A stretch of 25,052 bases of DNA from Nanobdellota archaeon (GCA_030018575.1 JASEIA010000008.1:1-25052); one strand, 5' to 3'; shown: positions 12,164 through 20,567, numbered from the stretch's first letter. Numbers and translations: made by a program. Notes: generated from the letters alone by a model not told the origin.

Positions 12164-14779
12164 ATGTACACATCATACAAAAGGATAGACAAAATAACTT
12201 TCGGCATGCTTTCGCCAAAGATGATAAAGAAAATGGCGACTGCAAAGATTGTAACCCCTGAGCTTTATGACAGGGAAGGCTATCCTGTTGACGGCGGGCT
12301 TATGGATATCAGGCTCGGCATCATAGACCCCGGGCTTAGATGCAAGACCTGCGGCGGAAAGCTGAAGGAATGCCACGGGCACTTTGGCTACATAGAGCTT
12401 GCAAGGCCGATAGTGCACATTAATTATGCAAAGGTAATATTCAACTTCCTCCAGTGCACATGCAGGGAATGCTCAAGGGTAATGATACCTGAAGAAGAGA
12501 GGCAGAACATCCTTTCAAAGATTGACAAGTACCTGCAGAAAGGCAATGTGGACAGCTTCAGGAAAGCTGCAAAGCTTTCAAGGGTAATGTCGCGGTCAGT
12601 GAGAAAATGCCCGCACTGCAAGGCAAAGCAGCTTTCTGTCAAGATTGAAAAGCCGACAACATTCTTTGAGGATACAAAAAGGCTCAACCCGATAGAAATA
12701 AGGGCAAGGATGGAGAAGATAAGCGACGAGGATTGCCTTCTTCTCGGATTAAGGTCTGAATTTGCAAGGCCTGAATGGATGATACTCACAGTAATGGGGA
12801 TTCCACCGGTTACAATGAGGCCGAGCATTACTTTGGAAACAGGCGAAAGAGCAGAGGATGACCTGACGCACAAGTTAAGTGATATAGTAAGAATAAACCA
12901 GAGACTGTTTGAAAACATTAACGCAGGAGCCCCTGAAATTATCATAGAGGACTTATGGGACTTGCTGCAGTACCACGTGACAACTTATTTTGACAATGAA
13001 GTAACGCAGGTTCCGCCTGCAAGGCACAGGAGCGGGCAGCCGCTGAAAACCCTCAGCGAAAGGATAAAGAGCAAGGAAGGCAGGTTCAGGCACAATCTTG
13101 CAGGAAAGAGGGTTAACTTTGCAGCAAGGACAGTAATTTCCCCCGACCCGAAGATAGGGCTTAATGAAGTCGGCATACCAATGGAAGTTGCGATGGAGCT
13201 TACTGTCCCGGAGGTTGTAACTGAATGGAATATTAACTGGCTCAAGGAGTATGTAAAGCGCGGGCCAAAGCAGTACCCTGGCGCAAATTATGTTGTAATG
13301 GAAGATGGAAAAAGGAAGAAGATAAGCCCTGAAACACAGGAGCAGATAATGAATGAGCTTGCCATAGGGCAGGCTGTTGAAAGGCATGTTCTTGACGGGG
13401 ACGTTGCAATCTTTAACAGGCAGCCTTCGCTGCACAGGATGTCAATCATGTGCCACAAGGTAAGGGTCCTGCCTGGAAAATCATTCCGCCTTAACCCTGC
13501 CGTATGCAACCCGTATAACGCTGATTTTGACGGCGATGAAATGAACCTGCATATTCCGCAGACTCAGGAAGCGATTGCAGAAGCTGAAATACTCATGGAA
13601 GTCCAGACTCAGATAATGAGCCCCAAAAACGGGCTGAACATCATTGGCTGCATTGAGGATGCTGTCACAGGTAATTACCTGCTTACAAAGCGGGCTGAGA
13701 TGCCAAAGGACGAGGCGGTAATGCTTCTTATCAGCATAGGCATTGACAATGCGGAAAAGTTCAGCAAGTTCAAGGCAAATGTCACGGGAAAAGAGATATT
13801 CAGCGCCTTGCTGCCGAAAGACTTCAACTTTGTCGGCTTCTCAAAGAACTGCAAGAAGCACAAGGTTTGCGAAGGCAAGAAATGCGAGACAGACGCATTC
13901 ATAGTGATAAAGGACGGCAATCTTGTTTCAGGAGTGATTGACAGCAACACAATTGGGGAGGGAAACGGCACTTTGCTCAGGGACATCCACAGGATTTTCG
14001 ATGAAAAGACTTCAGTAGACCTGTTTGGCAAGATATTCAGGCTTGGCATTGCGTATCTGAACAAGTGCGGCTTTACAATCAAGACATCAGACGCAGACAT
14101 ACAGGCTGAAATACAGGGAAAGGTGAAAGAGATTCTGGAAACGGCTGAAACAGATGTTGACAAGCTTATTGCTGATTTCAAGGCAGACAAGCTGAAAGCA
14201 GGCGTTTCAATGAATGTCCGCGACACTCTTGAAAGAATGATACTGCAGAGGCTGAACGAAGCAAGAAATGAAATAGGAAAGCTGATTGCGCGAAGCGCAG
14301 CCCCGGGAAACTCCTCATTGATAATGTCGCAGTCAGGCTCAAAGGGAAATATTTTGAACTTAGCTCAGACAGCTGCATTGGTAGGGCAGCAGGCATTGAG
14401 AGGAAAGAGAATAAGCAAGGGGTACAGGAACAGGACACTTTCAATATTCAGGCAGAATGACCTAAGCCCGGCAGCGCACGGCTTTGTAAGGCACAGCTAC
14501 AAGAAGGGGCTTAATCCCTATGAGTTCTTTTTCCATGCAATGACAGGAAGGGACTCGCTCATGGACACTGCATTAAGAACCCCGAAATCAGGCTATCTGT
14601 ATAGGAGATTGGCAAATGCAATGCAGGACCTTAAGATTGAGTATGACTATACAGTAAGGGACGCGAACAACACAATCGTGCAGTTCACTTACGGGGACGA
14701 CGGGCTTGATGTTTCAAAAACAGACGGCGGAACAATTGACGTGAAGAAAATCATAAATGAAATTGAGGGAACGCAGTAA
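12164..14779 (+). CDS. rpoA1: DNA-directed RNA polymerase subunit A'
   Basis: An 871-residue N-terminal part of the largest subunit (Rpb1/beta'), close to the usual archaeal length. It shows the clamp zinc site CKTCGGKLKECHGHFG (near residue 66), a second site CTCRECS...CPHCKA (near 103-160), RRHRSG-type lid/rudder region (PPARHRSGQPLKTL), and the catalytic magnesium motif NADFDGD at residues 452-458. Bridge-helix-proximal sequence follows (GSKGNILNLAQTAALVGQQ, FVRHSYKKGLNPYEFFFHAMTGRDSLMDTALRT, broken here only by a comma in reading). The gap to B' is 7 bases with Shine-Dalgarno GAGGAA, and to A'' one base, so these genes are tightly coupled. Confidence 0.97.
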   Translation: MYTSYKRIDKITFGMLSPKMIKKMATAKIVTPELYDREGYPVDGGLMDIRLGIIDPGLRCKTCGGKLKECHGHFGYIELARPIVHINYAKVIFNFLQCTCRECSRVMIPEEERQNILSKIDKYLQKGNVDSFRKAAKLSRVMSRSVRKCPHCKAKQLSVKIEKPTTFFEDTKRLNPIEIRARMEKISDEDCLLLGLRSEFARPEWMILTVMGIPPVTMRPSITLETGERAEDDLTHKLSDIVRINQRLFENINAGAPEIIIEDLWDLLQYHVTTYFDNEVTQVPPARHRSGQPLKTLSERIKSKEGRFRHNLAGKRVNFAARTVISPDPKIGLNEVGIPMEVAMELTVPEVVTEWNINWLKEYVKRGPKQYPGANYVVMEDGKRKKISPETQEQIMNELAIGQAVERHVLDGDVAIFNRQPSLHRMSIMCHKVRVLPGKSFRLNPAVCNPYNADFDGDEMNLHIPQTQEAIAEAEILMEVQTQIMSPKNGLNIIGCIEDAVTGNYLLTKRAEMPKDEAVMLLISIGIDNAEKFSKFKANVTGKEIFSALLPKDFNFVGFSKNCKKHKVCEGKKCETDAFIVIKDGNLVSGVIDSNTIGEGNGTLLRDIHRIFDEKTSVDLFGKIFRLGIAYLNKCGFTIKTSDADIQAEIQGKVKEILETAETDVDKLIADFKADKLKAGVSMNVRDTLERMILQRLNEARNEIGKLIARSAAPGNSSLIMSQSGSKGNILNLAQTAALVGQQALRGKRISKGYRNRTLSIFRQNDLSPAAHGFVRHSYKKGLNPYEFFFHAMTGRDSLMDTALRTPKSGYLYRRLANAMQDLKIEYDYTVRDANNTIVQFTYGDDGLDVSKTDGGTIDVKKIINEIEGTQ

Positions 14780-14780
14780 A

Positions 14781-15944
14781 ATGGCAGTTGATGATGCGCT
14801 AATAAAGGAATACAAGGGAAGGTTTCCCGAGCCTTTGCTGAAGGCATTCAAGGCGTATGCCGATGAAGTCGGGCTTTCAAAGGCGAACCAGAAGAAGGCA
14901 ATCGGGCAGGTGGAGCACAAGTATCTTGCATCAAAGATACACCCGGGAGAGGCGATAGGCATTGTGACAGCTGAATCATTCGGCGAGCCCGGCACGCAGA
15001 TGACATTAAGGACATTTCACTTTGCAGGCGTTGCAGAGGCAAACATCACGCTTGGGCTGCCCCGCTTGATTGAGATATTTGACGCAAGAAAGGATATAAG
15101 CACGCCCATAATGGAGATTTTCCTTAAGAAGCAGCCGAAAGACGAGAGGGAGCTTGAAAAGATAATTGCAAGCACCAAGGAAATAAAGCTTGCGGAAGTC
15201 ATTGAATCAATCACAATAAACATTGCAAAGATGCAGATTGAAGTCATGCTTAACAGGAAGAGAATGAAAGACCTGGAAATAACGCCCGACGCATTGCGCA
15301 AGGGGCTTGGCGTGTCTTTGAAAACAGTTGACATAATCGACAAGGATGATTTGCTTGTGATGAAGCCAAAAGTGAAGGAGCTTACGCTGCCAAGCCTTTA
15401 TTCAATAAAGGAGAAGATAAAGGAAGCGCCCATAAAAGGCATTGAAGGCATAAAGCAGGTTCTGCCTGTAAAGAGAAATGAGGAAGTTTTGCTTATATCG
15501 TCAGGAACCAACTTAAAGAAGGTTCTGGAGATTGACGCTGTTGACGGAACAAGGACCCTCTCAAACGACATCTTTGAGATTGCAAAGGTTCTTGGGATAG
15601 AAGCTGCAAGAAACGCGATTATTAGGGAAGTTTCAAGGGTATTGCATGACCAGGGGCTTGAGATCGATGACAGGCACATAATGTTTGTGTCTGACTTGAT
15701 GACAACCACGGGTGTTGTCAAAGGCGTTACAAGAAGCGGAATCACGGGCGAGAAGGAAAGCGTTTTGGCTCGCGCGTCTTTCGAGACGCCGATTGTCCAT
15801 TTGATTAACGCAAGCATGGTGGGCGAAGTTGACAAATTGAATTCAGTTGTTGAGAACGTATTGATTAACCAGCCAATCCCGTTGGGAACAGGATTGCCTG
15901 GGCTTGTAACTAAAATGAAGGGGGACGAAAAAGATGAGCAGTGA
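14781..15944 (+). CDS. rpoA2: DNA-directed RNA polymerase subunit A''
   Basis: About 387 residues from the ATG at 14781, the C-terminal part of the largest subunit. The trigger-loop region is visible as GEAIGIVTAESFGEPGTQMTL followed by RTFHFAGVAEANITLGLPR near residues 54-95, and the C-terminal cleft/jaw part carries DDRHIMFVSDLMTTTGVVKG and ARASFETPIVHL. Residues of the trigger loop that touch the incoming NTP are present. Upstream in-frame codons (14757-14780) overlap the end of A' and are not needed; a Shine-Dalgarno GAGGGA lies 10 bases before 14781. It overlaps the L30e start by 11 bases. Confidence 0.96.
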   Translation: MAVDDALIKEYKGRFPEPLLKAFKAYADEVGLSKANQKKAIGQVEHKYLASKIHPGEAIGIVTAESFGEPGTQMTLRTFHFAGVAEANITLGLPRLIEIFDARKDISTPIMEIFLKKQPKDERELEKIIASTKEIKLAEVIESITINIAKMQIEVMLNRKRMKDLEITPDALRKGLGVSLKTVDIIDKDDLLVMKPKVKELTLPSLYSIKEKIKEAPIKGIEGIKQVLPVKRNEEVLLISSGTNLKKVLEIDAVDGTRTLSNDIFEIAKVLGIEAARNAIIREVSRVLHDQGLEIDDRHIMFVSDLMTTTGVVKGVTRSGITGEKESVLARASFETPIVHLINASMVGEVDKLNSVVENVLINQPIPLGTGLPGLVTKMKGDEKDEQ

Positions 15945-16185
15945 GCTTAAGGCTGTTTTGAAAGAAAAGAATATCGTGATTGGCACAAATGAGACCATCA
16001 AGAAGCTGAAGCTTGGGAAGGTAAAGAAGGTTTTATTGGCTTCAAACTGCCCGAAGTCAGTGAAGGATACAATAGCGCATTACGCAAAGATTGCAAATGC
16101 AGTTGTTGTTGAGCTTGATGTGCCTGACAAGGAAATCGGTCTGCTCTCAAAAAGGCCGTTCGGCGTTTCTGTTTTGAGCTGTTAA
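15934..16185 (+). CDS. rpl30e: Large-subunit ribosomal protein L30e (L7Ae family)
   Basis: An 83-residue member of the L7Ae/L30e family: KNIVIGTNETIKKLKLGKVKKVLLASNC, then KDTIAHYAKIANAVVVELDV and a terminal KRPFGVSVLSC. The position between rpoA'' and nusA is the conserved archaeal location of L30e. It binds kink-turn RNA in the large ribosomal subunit. The start overlaps the end of rpoA'' by 11 bases, with GGGGG as Shine-Dalgarno about 10 bases upstream, which suggests translational coupling. It is a little shorter than typical L30e (about 100 residues), lacking part of the C-terminus. Confidence 0.9.
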   Translation: MSSELKAVLKEKNIVIGTNETIKKLKLGKVKKVLLASNCPKSVKDTIAHYAKIANAVVVELDVPDKEIGLLSKRPFGVSVLSC

Positions 16186-16188
16186 AAG

Positions 16189-16596
16189 ATGGTAAGCTTT
16201 GATATGAAGACAATAGGATTCATCAACATATTTGAGAATCTGACGCATGCTTCTGTCAAGGACTGCTTTGCAGAAGGGGATTCGCTTGTGTTCATCATTG
16301 ATACAGGGCAGATGGGGCTTGCCATTGGAAAAGGCGGGGCGAACATAAAGCATGCTTCCTCTGTTTTCAAGAAAGAGATAAAAATCTATGAATTCAACCC
16401 TGAGCCTGTTGAGTTTGTGAGGAATTTATTATATCCTCTTAAGCCGAAAGCTGTTGAAAGGCAGGATAATGTTGTTGTTATTAAGGCTTCTGATACTGTT
16501 GAGAAAGGTAAAGTGTTTGGCAGGGAAAAGACGAATTTGAAGAGAATTCAGGGAATTGTTTCTAAGTATTTTGAAATTGAAGTGAAGGTTGAGTAG
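16189..16596 (+). CDS. nusA: Archaeal NusA-like transcription factor (KH domains)
   Basis: A 135-residue archaeal NusA, which consists only of the two KH domains without the bacterial N-terminal and S1 domains. The first KH carries the GxxG-type loop in IGKGGANIKHAS (residues about 46-57), and the second has VFGREKTNLKRIQGIVSKYF. It probably binds nascent RNA and the polymerase. Three bases separate it from L30e. In many archaea the operon continues with rps12, rps7 and fusA; here it ends, and the next gene converges with a 35-base overlap. Confidence 0.93.
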   Translation: MVSFDMKTIGFINIFENLTHASVKDCFAEGDSLVFIIDTGQMGLAIGKGGANIKHASSVFKKEIKIYEFNPEPVEFVRNLLYPLKPKAVERQDNVVVIKASDTVEKGKVFGREKTNLKRIQGIVSKYFEIEVKVE

Positions 16597-17305
16597 AAAC
16601 TTTCTTTGCCTTGAGGCATAAAATATCTTTGTATTCCTTTTCCCCGAACAGAACAGGGTAAAATGTATCCCCCTCCAGTGTTGTTTGCTGAAAATTTGCT
16701 AATGCAGGATGGATATTTCCTTTCTTAAGAATGTCGTAGACGGAATATATCTCTTTCTCTGCAAGAGGGGCAGAGCTTTCTGGTATCCCGATATTCTGAA
16801 GGCATTTTAGTATTATCTCCTTGGCAGTTTCAGTTTTCACATTATTGCTGAATTCAATTGAAATGCCGCATCGCACATGGTCGATTAATGATTTGCCATT
16901 TGCAATTACTGGTTCCATAAACACTATTTTGTTTATGGGCACCAACTGCGCCAATTTCAATGCCTCTTTTTTTGTAGCCACTATGAAACTTTCCGTGTCT
17001 GCTGTAGTAGAGTGGATATCTATGACATAATCGCACTTTCCCAGCTCTTTGGAAATTGCTGCAGCCAGTCTTTCTTCATGGTTTCCGTTTTCATTCCCGG
17101 GAAAGCACCTGTTCAGGTCAGTGCCGATGAATCTTTTATCCTGTTTCATTGCTTCCTCATTTGCAATAACTAGAATGAGGCTTCCTGCTCTTGGATTTAT
17201 ATTTTTTAGGATCTCTATTATTTCGCTTCCAATCGTCTCATTCCCATGCAGGCATCCTACAATTCCGATTAGGGGTTTCCCGCTGCCAAGGATTAGTTTT
17301 TGCAT
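16562..17305 (-). CDS. Aspartoacylase/succinylglutamate desuccinylase-like M14 deacylase
   Basis: A 247-residue zinc hydrolase of the AstE/aspartoacylase branch of peptidase family M14. Zinc ligands H20 and E23 are in GCLHGNET, the third ligand H98 in YVIDIHSTT, the substrate-binding DLNRCFPG is at about 63-70, and the catalytic glutamate is E151 in CGISIEFSN. It should release an acyl or aminoacyl group from an N-acylated small molecule; the substrate is not readable. The ATG overlaps the stop of the GNAT-like gene (TAATG), so the two are translationally coupled. Its 3' end overlaps that of nusA by 35 bases on the other strand, so read-through from either would be antisense. Confidence 0.85.
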   Translation of the reverse strand: MQKLILGSGKPLIGIVGCLHGNETIGSEIIEILKNINPRAGSLILVIANEEAMKQDKRFIGTDLNRCFPGNENGNHEERLAAAISKELGKCDYVIDIHSTTADTESFIVATKKEALKLAQLVPINKIVFMEPVIANGKSLIDHVRCGISIEFSNNVKTETAKEIILKCLQNIGIPESSAPLAEKEIYSVYDILKKGNIHPALANFQQTTLEGDTFYPVLFGEKEYKDILCLKAKKVSTQPSLQFQNT

Positions 17306-18036
17306 TACTTCAGCCCCCCTAATAGCAAGACAGAGTCCCCTGCATTATAATCGACGTTCAGCACATTATCGAAAAAATCATCAGCGCGCGGATGCCTTTG
17401 CACTTTATCATAAAGGCAGGTTCCGTATGTAGCCTTTCCTACCATTGTCTCTTCGCAAAACCTTTCCATCTTAAGATAGTCTCTTGCAATTATTGAGGCC
17501 AATTGCCTTATGCTCTCTGGCGTGCCTTCCTTATTAGGGTAAAGCCTTTTAACTAACTTTTCCGTTGCAGCATAGATAACAGGGTTCTGCGTTCTCATTG
17601 CAACAAAATCAAAGTTACCCGAGGATAATGCAAGCTTATTTACCATATTAAAAAACCCATGCTTCTGGAACTCTCGTTCCACCACTATGCCGCTTAGGTA
17701 GAGAATAAATGCTTCATCAAGGTTCAGCACATCGTATGAAGAAAACCCGATTATTTTCTTCTCCTGCCTGATAAGATAGAGGGTATCAACGTTCATCACA
17801 TGATTTTCCACATCTTCCATGGTAATCTTCGTGCCAAAGCCGTTTCTTGCTATCTCGGCAAGCCTGCATACAAGCGTGTCCCTTTCCTGCCCTAAAAAAT
17901 ATTTGCCGGGCGCATCAATGCAATCGATTGTTTTTTCCTTGCGCATAAGAGCCGAAAGACTCAAGAAACCATTAAGCTCTTTAGTTGCCTTCCGATTTAT
18001 CTCTGCTATCTCGATTAATTGTCTTGATGTTCTCAT
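17305..18036 (-). CDS. GNAT-like N-acyltransferase
   Basis: A 243-residue protein with a probable GNAT fold in the middle: strand KKIIGFSSYDVLNL (about 93-106), strand FILYLSGIVVEREFQKHGFF (acetyl-CoA loop region, with a weak Q/RxxG/A) and helix NMVNKLALS, then VAMRTQNPVIYAATEKL. The N-terminal 60 residues are helical. The acetyl-CoA loop is not a textbook QRxGxA, so activity is likely but not certain. A Shine-Dalgarno GGGGT lies 8 bases before the ATG, with the promoter TATA box (AATATAAATA) at about 18097-18106. The coupled deacylase suggests acylation and deacylation in one pathway. Confidence 0.7.
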   Translation of the reverse strand: MRTSRQLIEIAEINRKATKELNGFLSLSALMRKEKTIDCIDAPGKYFLGQERDTLVCRLAEIARNGFGTKITMEDVENHVMNVDTLYLIRQEKKIIGFSSYDVLNLDEAFILYLSGIVVEREFQKHGFFNMVNKLALSSGNFDFVAMRTQNPVIYAATEKLVKRLYPNKEGTPESIRQLASIIARDYLKMERFCEETMVGKATYGTCLYDKVQRHPRADDFFDNVLNVDYNAGDSVLLLGGLK

Positions 18037-18157
18037 TTCAGTTACCCCTGCGATTTAAGCCCGCTCGGCTTGTTACGTATTATCTCTGGAGGGCTGTATT
18101 TATATTTTGTGTCATAAATAGCAATATTTATATACTAGTTACACTTTTATGTTATAT
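18037..18157. promoter_or_regulatory. Divergent promoter region
   Basis: On the minus strand AATATAAATA (18106 to 18097) serves the GNAT-like gene with a leader of about 40 bases. On the plus strand TTTATATA at 18127-18134 lies about 27 bases before the ATG at 18158, indicating a leaderless transcript for the ACT-domain gene. The two boxes are about 30 bases apart, so the promoters may share a regulator. Confidence 0.6.
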
Positions 18158-18838
18158 ATGGCACAAATAGAGCTATTGGTAAGGGACTTTTTCAACAAGC
18201 ACCCGGACATAAGGCAGGCAAGGAAGAAAGGGCTTGTGAACAGGAGGGCTCTGGCAAGATACATAGTCAAAGCAGAGCATTTGGAGCACACGACAATAGA
18301 TGCCCTGATTTCCGTATTAAGAAGGTTTGACACTGAAAAAGCAAAGGATGAAGAGCAGTTTAACAAGCTTCTTGCGGAAGTTACAATCTCAACAAAGGAA
18401 AATATAGTTATACTTACCCTGAAAAAATCGCCAAGGGCAATAGAAAAGCTGGCAAAAGTGATTTCCTGCATTGACTATAGCAAGGGAGAAATACTTAAAA
18501 TTGTGCAGGGCGCATTGTCCCTGAAAATTTTCATTGATGAATCTAACCTGAAAGCCATAAAGGAAATATTTGATGATAAAGACATTATCAGCATAATGAA
18601 GAATCTTGCAGAAATAAACATCCTCTTTCCCAAAGAGGCTATGGAAGCAAAAGGAGTATTGTCTTATATTGCATCACAGCTCGCAATGGAAGGCATTAAT
18701 CTTATCGAGCTTATCACATGCACGCCCGAGCTTACATTGTATGTTGAAAAGAAGCATTTGCTGAAAGCATACGAGGCGCTCTGGAAGCTTGAAGAAAGCG
18801 CAAAGGCGAATCAGGGAAAGATTAATAAACAAAAGTAA
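18158..18838 (+). CDS. HTH-like plus ACT domain protein, possible regulator
   Basis: About 226 residues from the ATG at 18158; an ATG at 18149 is in frame, but the TATA spacing favours 18158. The N-terminal 60 residues (DFFNKHPDIRQARKKGLVNRRALARYIVKAEHLEHT split as helices) look like a winged helix. The C-terminal part has an ACT-type pattern: VLSYIASQLAMEGINLIELIT then strand ELTLYVEKKHLLKAYEALWKL. A preceding block (ENIVILTLKKSPRAIEKL) may be a second, degenerate ACT. ACT domains usually bind amino acids, so a tryptophan-sensing role next to trpS is tempting but is inference. The gap to trpS is 11 bases, so they are cotranscribed. Confidence 0.65.
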   Translation: MAQIELLVRDFFNKHPDIRQARKKGLVNRRALARYIVKAEHLEHTTIDALISVLRRFDTEKAKDEEQFNKLLAEVTISTKENIVILTLKKSPRAIEKLAKVISCIDYSKGEILKIVQGALSLKIFIDESNLKAIKEIFDDKDIISIMKNLAEINILFPKEAMEAKGVLSYIASQLAMEGINLIELITCTPELTLYVEKKHLLKAYEALWKLEESAKANQGKINKQK

Positions 18839-18849
18839 AGGAGTATGAT

Positions 18850-19977
18850 ATGATGGCAGATTTCAAGGTAACGCCGTGGGAAGTATCAGGCGACATTGAC
18901 TATGACAAGCTTATAGCTGAGTTTGGCGTTGAAAAGCTGAGCGATGCAATGCTTGAAAGGATAAAGAAGCATACTCATGATTTGCATTTCATGCTCCGCA
19001 GGAAAGTGTTCTTTGCTCATCGCGACATGAAATTCCTTCTGGATGAGTACGAGAAGGGAAATAAGTTCTTTTTGTATACAGGAAGGGCGCCATCTGGTCC
19101 TGTGCATTTGGGACACCTAATGCCTTGGATATTCACAAAATGGCTTCAGGATTCCTTTGATGTTGAGCTTTGGTTCCAGTTTCCTGACGAGGAGAAGTTT
19201 TTGTTCAAGCAGGAGCTTGACTTTGAAAAAGTGCAGGGCTATTTGAATGACAACATGCTTGACGTGATTGCTCTTGGCTTTGACCCGAAGAAAACGCATT
19301 TCATTATTGACACAAGGGATGCTGATTTGATGTACAAGGAGGCGTGCAAGGTTGCAAAGAAAATCACGTTTTCAATGGTAAAGTCAACTTTCGGGTTGTC
19401 CAATGAAAATAATATCGGCTCAATATTTTACACTTCAATGCAGGCAGTGCCTGCGTTTTTGCCGTCTGTTATTGCCGGAAAAGAAATGCCCTGCTTAATA
19501 CCGCACGCAGTTGACCAGGACCCGCATTTCAGGCTGACAAGGGATATACTCCCCAAATTAGGGCATTACAAGCCTGCTTCAATCCAGTGCATGTTCCTGC
19601 CTCCTTTAAGCGGCGTTGAAGGCAAGATGTCTGCCTCGTCTGCTTCTGAAGAAGCTATTTTTACCACAGACACTCCTGAGATGGTCAGGAAGAAGATTAA
19701 CAAGTACGCATTCTCAGGCGGGCAGGCTTCAATTGAAGAGCACAGGATAAAAGGCGGAAACCCGGATGTTGACGTAAGCTTTCAATACCTCAGGATGCTT
19801 TTCGAGCCTGATGACAAGAAGCTGCAGAAGATATACGATGATTACAAGAGCGGAAAGCTTTTGACAGGCGAGCTGAAAGCCATTTTAATTGAGAAAGTGA
19901 ATGCTTTTCTGAAGAAGCATCAGGCTGAGAGGGAGAAAGCGAAAGCCAAGGTTGAGAAGTTTTTGCTAAAGCGTTAA
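18850..19977 (+). CDS. trpS: Tryptophanyl-tRNA synthetase
   Basis: A 375-residue class I synthetase of the archaeal/eukaryotic type. The HIGH-like motif is APSGPVHLGHL (about residues 80-90), the KMSKS-like motif is GKMSAS (about 258-263), and the tryptophan-site signature is QVD-like in PHAVDQDPHFRLTRD (about 218). The N-terminal extension DFKVTPWEVSGDIDYDKL is typical of archaeal TrpRS. The Shine-Dalgarno AAAGGAG at 18837-18843 fits ATG 18850 (6 bases) or 18853 (9 bases). It is immediately followed by its cognate tRNA-Trp with a separate TATA box. Confidence 0.96.
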   Translation: MMADFKVTPWEVSGDIDYDKLIAEFGVEKLSDAMLERIKKHTHDLHFMLRRKVFFAHRDMKFLLDEYEKGNKFFLYTGRAPSGPVHLGHLMPWIFTKWLQDSFDVELWFQFPDEEKFLFKQELDFEKVQGYLNDNMLDVIALGFDPKKTHFIIDTRDADLMYKEACKVAKKITFSMVKSTFGLSNENNIGSIFYTSMQAVPAFLPSVIAGKEMPCLIPHAVDQDPHFRLTRDILPKLGHYKPASIQCMFLPPLSGVEGKMSASSASEEAIFTTDTPEMVRKKINKYAFSGGQASIEEHRIKGGNPDVDVSFQYLRMLFEPDDKKLQKIYDDYKSGKLLTGELKAILIEKVNAFLKKHQAEREKAKAKVEKFLLKR

Positions 19978-19979
19978 GG

Positions 19980-19987
19980 TTATATAC
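19980..19987 (+). promoter_or_regulatory. TATA box of tRNA-Trp
   Basis: TTATATAC starts three bases after the trpS stop codon and lies 31 bases from the tRNA 5' end. tRNA-Trp can therefore be transcribed alone as well as with trpS. Confidence 0.65.
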
Positions 19988-20014
19988 TTCTTTTTGTTCC
20001 TTATTTTTGCATTT

Positions 20015-20087
20015 GGGGATATAGCATAACCCGGCAGTGCGGCCGGCTCCAGACCGGCTGATCAGGGTTCAAATCCCTGTATCCCCA
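20015..20087 (+). tRNA. tRNA-Trp (CCA)
   Basis: Acceptor GGGGATA pairs with TATCCCC, discriminator A, no encoded CCA. Anticodon arm GCCGG-CTCCAGA-CCGGC carries CCA. T arm CAGGG-TTCAAAT-CCCTG is perfect. There is no intron, unlike the long tRNA-Trp intron of many Euryarchaeota that guides 2'-O-methylation. Confidence 0.95.
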
Positions 20088-20180
20088 TATAATATTCAGA
20101 AAGGATTAACATAAGATTATTAGTACGCAAACAAAATGGATATGGGGCCTGGAACGAAGTGACAATGCCCTGTATCCCCA
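20075..20180 (+). repeat. tRNA-Trp 3'-end copy: direct, inverted, direct
   Basis: CCCTGTATCCCCA ends the tRNA (20075-20087) and recurs exactly at 20168-20180. GGATATGGGGC (20138-20148) pairs over 11 bases (two wobbles) with GCCCTGTATCC at 20167-20177 across an 18-base loop that holds GGAACGAAGTGAC, and can pair over 10 bases with the tRNA 3' end instead. The spacer 20088-20137 is A/T-rich. Confidence 0.8.
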
Positions 20181-20203
20181 CTTTATATTTTGACAGGTAA
20201 AAG

Positions 20204-20512
20204 ATGGCACCGCTCGGGTTTTCAACAGGATGCATGTATAAAAGCAGCTTGACTCTGGATAACATAATCTCATTCTATTCGCATATAGGCGCTGATGCGC
20301 TCGAGATTAACTTTGCAACCATAAAGGAATTGGCTGACTTTAAGTATGACAGGGATTTGCTGGAAACAATCAGGGGCTTTTCTTACGTCAGCCTTCACGC
20401 GCCTTTCAAGGGCATTAGATACGGGAACAATGATTTCTCGAGGCATACTCTTGACGAGGGCAAGGAAAAGATAACAGTCCATATAGGCAAAACATATTTT
20501 TCTCCTGCTTAA
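20204..20512 (+). pseudogene. Truncated sugar-isomerase-like TIM-barrel gene
   Basis: The first 88 or so residues match the start of the xylose-isomerase-like / AP-endonuclease-2 TIM-barrel family as found in archaea (GFSTGCMYKSSLTL, GADALEINFATIKEL, FSYVSLHAPFKGIRYGNN). Family members have about 240 residues; this one stops at 102 with an unrelated tail (KITVHIGKTYFSPA). Nothing resembling the rest of the barrel, including its metal ligands, is found in any frame before the next promoter at 20521. I read it as a 5' remnant left by a deletion; a short functional protein is less likely. It starts 23 bases after the second tRNA-Trp 3'-end copy. Confidence 0.65.
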
Positions 20513-20520
20513 TAGCAACA

Positions 20521-20558
20521 TTTATATATGGCAGCAATATCCTGCTTATCGAGGGGGT
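20521..20558 (+). promoter_or_regulatory. Promoter and Shine-Dalgarno of the next gene
   Basis: TTTATATA at 20521-20528 predicts transcription from about 20550. A strong GAGGGGGT at 20551-20558 lies 9 bases before the ATG at 20568. The string GGGGTAACTGAAA also precedes the GNAT-like gene start. Confidence 0.6.
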
Positions 20559-20567
20559 AACTGAAAA

